Assembly (NCBI GenBank): GCA_002633005.1
Contig: NMRA01000009.1
Span: 342,083 to 388,517 of the forward strand
DNA length: 46,435 bases
Reading direction: 5' to 3'
From: Phoronis australis
Taxonomy: Eukaryota > Phoronida > Phoronidae
Part shown: positions 41,901 to 46,435 of the stretch, piece after piece
How the letters are laid out: every line of letters begins with the position of its first letter
Position numbering within the stretch: the first letter of the stretch is position 1
The notes under the pieces: model-generated
The model's input: only the letters and a program-made list of their open reading frames with translations
Told to the model about the DNA's origin: nothing
Databases searched by the model: none
Program-made: the position numbers and the translations under genes

Positions 41901-44183
41901 AATTTGCGTAAGTCACGCTTCACTCACATGCTATTTTGAATTGGTTTGCCCCTTGGCTTAAGTGTTCTTTGTACATAAGGGCAGCTTCAATAACATAATT
42001 GGGCTAAAGACGCATGGAATAACATTTGTGCGGGTAGTTGTTTTGGAGTCCGTGAATCACCCACAAAATATCACAAATACTGGAAACGACGACTACCTGG
42101 AACGATAGACGGATAGTTGAGGTGAGGCAAGTTGATCTGATTAACCACCATTGCTAGGCCGTTACATATGAGAATGGCAGACCCTGTGGGAAAAGAAAAA
42201 CACATAAGTTACTTCAGCTAGTAATTTGAATGGTCTTGTCCTCTCTTCAAAGACATTTTATTCAGAAGTGAACTCGTTATTTGCAACTCCAACCTGCCAG
42301 GTTTTGGTTAAACAATGAGAATTTGCGGCCCCGACAGCTGCTGGAAGTTGCGTTACTGGCGTTGATAAGTCGTAGGTCTACCTGCGTTACACTGAAGCCA
42401 ATCTATCCACAACGTACGTATGTGAAAATTGTATACTTATTCAGCCATAATATTTGTGATATGACACGCAAATATTTTATTACTGCTTCCACATGCTATT
42501 GCTAAAAAATGTCACGTCAAGATTCTAAATGCTCACCAAGGTCATGATCAACAAATTTGACATGTTATAAAAGGTTAAACTGTCTGCGTAATCTACATAA
42601 GATGTTATCAGTGAAAAGCCATCTCACCTAACAACACATTGTGACAGGAGGTGTGGGGAACCAGGAATATAAGCGGAACCAGAAATGTCACAATCTTTGA
42701 CAATTGGATCGGTCCAATATTGAGAAAATCTGTACGTCTCTCTAAAGTCAGGTTCACTGTGACCAATTCAGCCGCCCACGCGCTGCCTCCAAATGTGATC
42801 GAGTCTATATTAGCTGAAGACTGCAGCACCAACCACGTATTATCTTCCGTGGTGAAAGTCATGTCCACTGGGTTTTCCTTTCTCACGAATTTAAAGCGCA
42901 TCTGCATAGATATAAAAAATTGGGCATGCTGCAACATCAGTACATATGAATAACATAAAGTAAAATAAAGAAGTATAAGCGCTGGCAGCACTTTTTAACA
43001 ATCATCTATAGAAAATACTTAGGTCTCACTGTGGGTTTACAGAGGCTGATTATCTTCGAGAGGTCGATAAAGTTTGTTTGCTGGCATATATTGTCATAGT
43101 GGATGTAACTATAATACCTTCCACTTTTAGAGACGTTTCCAGCAAATTGATCCCATTTTTCGAGTCCATTCTCTAAATGGGTGGGTATCTTGGCTTATTT
43201 TCCAGTTGCAACCCATCACATATACAGTCCTGTACCTCCAGCAACCAAAAATTGCATCATTGCAGTCTCTAATGCAGATATTGCCTCTTCCACTTTCCAC
43301 TCACAAAACGAATGCACAATGGCGGACCTTCACCGTGAATAAAATGTAAATGAATACACGTGTCTAACCTGAGCAAATGAATCAACTGTGTGTTGTCAAG
43401 AAAATTTTTGATTAAAATTATGAACTTCTTACTTTGCTTATATCATGTGTCCATGAACCGAAATACAGCTTACAGGTCTGCAAGGTTTTGAATAAAGTAC
43501 TCGAGCAATGCGTCTTCAGGACGTACTTTGGCGCCCATACAACGGTGCCATCAGGAAACGCAATCGCATGCTGGGACTCAGGAGGAACCATATTTGGCTC
43601 AGCACTGAAAGAAAGTTCACTGACAATTTCAGTCATTATCAAAGTGGCAGTGTCGCGCAGGACTAATCCCAGACCTGCAGAGTATTTTGTATGTATTACT
43701 TTAGGGCACCTATGTGCCTTCGGCAGCGAATTTTATTTTGTTTTCAAGTTGAGCTCTCAAATCAATTAATTCTACTTTGAGGCAAGTTAATAAGTCTTCC
43801 CGTATGATTTTAGGTCTGTTCAAGATACTAGAGCTCACAGGGGACATCTATGGTGCAGTAAAGCGCCTCAATTTGTTTCACTTTAGTTTGAAGTTGTGGA
43901 CTTTATTTTTCCATATAAAACCAGGGTGCCAAGAAATGCTGATGCATACTCAGACTGCCTGTCATAAGTCAAGTCTCCTTTGCACTGGATATGCTCTAAC
44001 TAAAAGTAACAGGGTGCAAGCCAGAAAATGCACATTTCCTTAATACTTGGAAGATCAAGAGTCCTTGGGTATGTACCTGTTATACAGCGTCAGGTCAGGT
44101 CGCCAGATTTCCTGCCAAGGAAGGCGAATTCTGTCGATGTCATAATCAGTCCTATTCCAGGCTAAGCGGAAATCTTTCCACAG
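29990..44183 (-). CDS. Divergent Cys-loop (nicotinic-type) receptor subunit, 3' portion
   Basis: Seen: - strand exons 44077-44183, 43433-43604, 42628-42901, 42097-42183, 41464-41582 and 29990-30193, phases 2-0-1-1-0, giving 320 residues to the stop. Ligand-binding domain: LWKDFRLAWN, IWRPDLTLYN (loop A Tyr), a Cys69-Cys80 loop and FGSWTHD (loop B Trp). The TM1 region starts near 151, TM2 runs about 184-205, TM3 about 215-237 and TM4 about 288-308 (DWQVLVKFVERCFFVLF). The 107-nt exon sits where vertebrate nicotinic genes have a 110-nt exon. Known: these are pentameric ligand-gated channels of the plasma membrane. Odd: the Cys-loop has 10 rather than 13 intervening residues, no FPFD, no YxCC loop C, and the charged pore rings are gone. 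The TM3-TM4 link is only about 40 residues, so a cytoplasmic-loop exon may be missed in the 11.3 kb intron. Upstream exons are not found. Assigning the TM4 exon to the same gene is inferred from phase and strand. Confidence 0.82.
31190..32100 (-). repeat. R1 dispersed repeat, copy 6 (inverted)
   Basis: R1 in the opposite orientation within the receptor intron. + strand CTCF-core matches: CCACTAGGGGGCAC at 31191-31204, 31615-31628 and 32031-32044; CCACTAGGTGGCGC at 31471-31484; and the one-mismatch CCACTAGGAGGCGC at 31754-31767. Decayed cores lie near 31325 and 31910. Confidence 0.85.
32112..32354. mobile_element. MITE, CAGAGGCGGATCTAC family, copy A
   Basis: Begins CAGAGGCGGATCTAC and ends GTAGATCTGCCACTG, which are inverted repeats with a few mismatches; a C-rich tract lies inside. 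It shares most of its length with the copy at 39359-39745. Target-site duplication is unclear in the AT-rich flanks. Confidence 0.7.
32550..32700 (-). CDS. Candidate first coding exon of an unknown gene
   Basis: An open frame starts at ATG 32700 in a strong context (AAAATGG) and runs 50 codons to a plausible donor (CAAAG|gtacag at 32549/32550). The frame stays open upstream to an in-frame ATG at 32748, whose first residues (MDLDCDLAD) are duplicated in inverted orientation at 35080. The peptide contains FQWNYGGTVLTQALSSRSR; I do not recognise it. No downstream exon was identified, so this could be a real first exon, an exon remnant or transposon sequence. Confidence 0.28.
32723..35105. mobile_element. 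Segment bounded by 31-bp inverted repeats
   Basis: 32723-32753 and 35075-35105 are inverted copies of a 31-bp sequence (core CGAATATGGACCTKGATTGT) with two mismatches. The 2.4 kb between them has no open frame of note and holds the 13-mer cluster. Either this is a non-autonomous DNA transposon, or the two ends are duplicated, head-to-head coding starts. No clear target-site duplication was found. Confidence 0.45.
32910..34514. repeat. Cluster of eleven GTACGTACACTAC motifs
   Basis: Exact copies begin at 32910, 33278, 33629, 33648, 33977, 33996, 34163, 34322 and 34348. Variants are GTACGTACACTTC at 33818 and GTACGCACAGTAC at 34502. Two tandem segments of about 347 bp (33629-33976 and 33977-34321) account for part of this. 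Copies often come as doublets 19-26 bp apart, and the main phases recur every 345-368 bp. All are on the + strand. Confidence 0.95.
35240..35333. mobile_element. Perfect palindromic hAT-type MITE, 94 bp
   Basis: Perfect 42-bp inverted arms starting CACAGGCGTCCTCAGC around a 10-bp loop, flanked by an exact 8-bp duplication GCCAAAAT (35232-35239 and 35334-35341). Duplications of 8 bp are typical of the hAT superfamily. The same termini bound the composite at 36595-39776. Confidence 0.9.
36267..36332 (+). CDS. Candidate first coding exon (22 codons), unknown gene
   Basis: ATG at 36267 in a favourable context (GAAGAAATGG), 22 open codons (MGPRNRVNSTLQ, then DVAYVLVQVQ) and a consensus donor CAG|gtaagc at 36333. 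No downstream exon, homologue or promoter motif was recognised. It could be an isolated first exon or chance. Confidence 0.22.
36638..36777. mobile_element. MITE with about 40-bp imperfect termini
   Basis: ACAAGGTATGACACTC at the left faces GAGTGTCATACCTTGT at the right, and the similarity continues inward for about 20 more bases (CACGGGTGCT). It is nested in the 3.2 kb composite. Confidence 0.75.
37487..38500. repeat. Region with inverted ATTCCGAAGGTT-type ends
   Basis: ATTCCGAAGGTTC near 37493 and its inverted form (GAACCTTCGGAATT) near 38471, each accompanied by extra TTCGAAGGTTC-like sub-repeats, could mark the ends of a roughly 1 kb DNA element. An open frame of 175 codons overlaps the left end and shows no recognisable domain. 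Confidence 0.4.
38160..38214 (+). repeat. tRNA-derived sequence (SINE head or pseudogene)
   Basis: TGGCTCAGTGG (38160-38170) matches a tRNA A box and GAGTTCGAATCC (38203-38214) a B box, at tRNA-like spacing. I could not build a full cloverleaf with a convincing anticodon arm, so a SINE head is more likely than a tRNA gene. Confidence 0.5.
39359..39745. mobile_element. MITE, CAGAGGCGGATC family, copy B with nested insertion
   Basis: Aligns with copy A at 32112-32354 except for an extra block at 39556-39710. That block has its own inverted ends (CAGGGGCGGATTTAGAGG and a mirrored CTTGGATCCGTCC region), so it is a second, younger insertion. Confidence 0.7.
40153..40207. repeat. Short inverted repeat
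   Basis: GAGAACTCGGCTGTCAAAA faces TTTTGACAGTCGAATTCTC with two mismatches around a 17-bp AT-rich centre. It lies in the receptor intron. Confidence 0.7.
40680..41200 (-). repeat. R1 dispersed repeat, copy 7 (fragment, inverted)
   Basis: Carries CCACTAGGTGGC at about 41009-41020 and a decayed CCACTACGGAGCAC module near 41112, with typical linker wording ('tccatctgaaaatg'). It lies in the receptor intron, same orientation as copy 6. Confidence 0.65.
41755..41770. promoter_or_regulatory. Palindromic CArG box
   Basis: TAGCCATATATGGCTA is a 16-bp perfect palindrome containing CCATATATGG, a consensus SRF site. It lies in a receptor intron 170 bp from the TM3 exon. Function is inferred from the motif only. 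Confidence 0.35.
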
Positions 44184-46435
44184 CTGTAAGTAATCAAACG
44201 CAATGAAGTTAGTATTCTGCATGTAGTTAATCTTTCGCATATTGAATTTCGGTGAAACCGGTGTAAACCCATGTTTCGCGCAAAAAGGAACTTTCTATTT
44301 ACATCTGGAAGTAGTCTTAACTTGTTTCATACTCATATGAGAAGTGATCTCTAGGTTTAAAAAGAACTGACATTGCGTTATTTGTTGAGACCGCATGCTC
44401 GTCTCATAAAGTGGCAGGTCGTGACAAGCCAATTGTAGAGCCATATCTCCAACAATAATGAACGGTCAGTTCTTTGAAAGCCATGATATCGTCTCTAATT
44501 TTACAACAGAACAACTTGTGACCAATTTCATAACACTAAAAAGGACAATATGCACTTCCAAAATATTAAAATTTTGGGGTAGGCCAAGTTTGGGGGCATT
44601 TTGTAGGTGGGCATTGCATGTAGGCTCAGTGAATGTGGTTTGTTTGTATTTGTGAACATGCTGAGAATAAAATGGCCACTTTCTCAGCTGTAGCTGCACT
44701 CTTCTTCAAGATGGCGGCCCCCGGTTGCAATTGTGCATTGCTGGGTAGCGACTGAGAAATGGGGCTATTCGGTAAATCTGCAATAACTAGAGGGCGTGAG
44801 TGTACTAGTGGTGATAGATTAACAGCCTCGATTTCGCGAGCCCTTTAAATACATGGTGAAATGGCTTGCATCCGTGCCAACTGAATCTGAGATTGCGTAA
44901 AAAGGGTGCTTCTATGAGAGGAAGTAAGCAAGACCTCATACAAAGGTAAGGTTTGTGATTATTTTAACGATTATTCCATGATTATTCTACCGATACCTGT
45001 TAACTGAGGCACTCGCCGATGTCGACTTCGCGGCAGTCAGTCGCCAGTCAGAGTCTGGTTAATCTTTGTATGCATGTTGTGATATGTGATACGATACTTG
45101 ACGTAGCAATCGGGACCTTTTCGTACATCAAAGCATTATTATTGTTTGGAATGATTTCTAAAAGTTTATCAGTGACAGTTACATCAATCAATGCTGAATG
45201 TTTATGCTGTCAACTCGATACAGGTTAATGAGTTAAGATTACAATCCAGTCCCAATGGGTACGTGAGTGATAAATATCCATTGCATTAGACTAGTATTTG
45301 TTTACTCCCTATCATATGTCTTCTGGAAATCTATTACACGTTGAAATGGAAATCTATCACGTCAGTTTTCACATAACCTTTGGTTTTTAGGTTTGAAGGC
45401 TTGTACCGTGCAGAGGAGATATGCATCGCTTCTGCACCATCCCTGAATGGACAAAAATTGGTTTTTAGCATTTGACTGCAGCTAACCAACAAGATCTTCC
45501 CATCCAGTGCAGATCTGTTGTCAAAGCCTACTTTCAATATTGGAGACAACGAACAAAGCCTTTGAAAAGGAACAGCTATTTTTAAAGTCATTTTGTTAAA
45601 TTACTTATTCAGGTCCCGAGGGGGGATTGGCATGGGGATTGTAATATTTGGTACAACTGAATGTGTGGAAATAACAGGTAATACATGTTTGGGGAAAAGA
45701 GCATGGTGAGGTAATTCTTAACCTTCTCGAAGTCCCTTCAAGTTGATTTCACGAAACTGTTTTGCTACTTGTATCAATTGTAAAACCACGAAAATATATT
45801 ACATTTTCCGAATTCACAGTGACTGAATAGTCTTAACTCATGCCTTGAAATGTTGCAAGTCGTTATAAATTCAAATGACTGCCATTTTTGTGAAAATTGC
45901 ATTTTTGATGGTGCCTTACGTTTTGTAATTACTCTTAAACAACAGAAAGATTATCCATCATTTTTAAACGACCCAAGTCTTCATATCTTCTATTAGAAGA
46001 AAAACGGTTCCCTCAACCTTAGGCTAGAAGTATGCTTGACAGACCCATGAACCTGTAATCTGAGTTTAAAATTGCTGAAAGTATCAAAATTAAAAAGGCT
46101 TGAAAATGGGTAACAACTGAAGGTTTGAAGTTGTCTCAAAAAACTTGTATATTTTACAGACAAGTGATGCGTTTAAAGAATTGTTATGGCTAGGGATAAA
46201 AAATAAAGACACGGTTTTATGCAATACTCATTATGTACACCCTTGGTTTCTGAAAATAGTAATAATTTACTTTTATGTGAAACTGTAGACCAATCACCAT
46301 ATATTTTTGAAAAACAAGGATAACATTTTTGATCCAATCTGGAGTACTTAATTATTCATATTTCAATATTTGTTCCAGGTTCAGTGACATTTTAAGGCCA
46401 CTTCAAGCTGTATCATAGACAAGCTTTGTTACTCC
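44184..46435. other. Upstream of the receptor exons, no exon recognised
   Basis: I looked on the - strand for the N-terminal receptor exons (signal peptide, first beta strands) and did not find one I could defend. The open frame continues upstream of the 44183 acceptor for about 19 codons, but the acceptor matches the conserved intron position. A YY1-type motif at 44708 is the only other signal. Confidence 0.4.
44708..44719 (+). promoter_or_regulatory. YY1-type motif, possible + strand transcription start
   Basis: AAGATGGCGGCC matches the YY1 start-site motif and includes an ATG with a short open frame (MAAPGCNCALLG). The surrounding 300 bp are mildly CpG-rich. No downstream exon was identified. 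Confidence 0.3.

Noticed and set aside
44184-44240. Extension of the receptor exon upstream as one frame (NTNFIAFDYLQ before LWKDF)
   Set aside because: Tempting because it resembles the preceding beta strand, but TTACAG at 44184-44189 coincides with the conserved intron position of nicotinic genes, so I kept the splice site; cDNA would decide.
45001-45080. Cysteine-containing short frame (DCREVDIGECLS) on the - strand
   Set aside because: Only about 15 codons between stops, no signal peptide and no supported splice partner.

Overview
This window is from an animal genome, most likely an invertebrate deuterostome (hemichordate, cephalochordate or echinoderm). The genes are split by GT-AG introns and are single-copy relatives of vertebrate proteins. 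The introns are large and AT-rich and are packed with DNA-transposon debris, minisatellites and a 274-base assembly gap. There are no operons, CRISPR arrays or prokaryotic signals. The species cannot be fixed from the sequence alone.

Four genes can be read. (1) The last two coding exons of a myocardin-related transcription factor (MRTF), + strand, exons 1332-1407 and 5906-6717, with a probable 2.6 kb 3' UTR. (2) A complete LYRM1 gene, - strand, four coding exons between 14295 and 10892, encoding 122 residues. (3) A TAB1 gene, + strand, seven coding exons from a proposed 5-codon first exon at 16048 to the stop at 28723, encoding 543 residues. LYRM1 and TAB1 appear to share a divergent promoter at about 15.9-16.05 kb. 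(4) The 3' part of a divergent Cys-loop (nicotinic-type) receptor, - strand, from 44183 down to 29990. One intron of about 11 kb separates its TM3 and TM4 exons. The 5' exons of this gene were not found and may lie beyond the window.

MRTF, LYRM1 and TAB1 fit an ancestral linkage. In human, MRTFA and TAB1 are both on 22q13, while MRTFB and LYRM1 are both on 16p. TAB1 (TAK1 signalling), MRTF (actin/SRF transcription) and LYRM1 (mitochondrial) do not form one pathway, so the clustering looks historical rather than functional.

The repeat landscape is the second story. A dispersed repeat family (called R1 here; at least seven copies) is built from modules whose reverse complement matches the published CTCF core consensus. 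The receptor intron holds several items: a 1.6 kb cluster of eleven copies of a 13-mer (GTACGTACACTAC) lying between inverted duplicates of a possible coding start; a perfect 94-bp palindromic element with 8-bp target-site duplications; and a 3.2 kb nested composite bounded by the same termini, also with perfect 8-bp duplications.

The main points for follow-up are: the receptor has lost the charged rings of a nicotinic pore and has a shortened Cys-loop; TAB1 keeps PP2C metal-site motifs that vertebrate TAB1 has lost; R1 carries CTCF-like sites; and the 13-mer is conserved better than the sequence around it.
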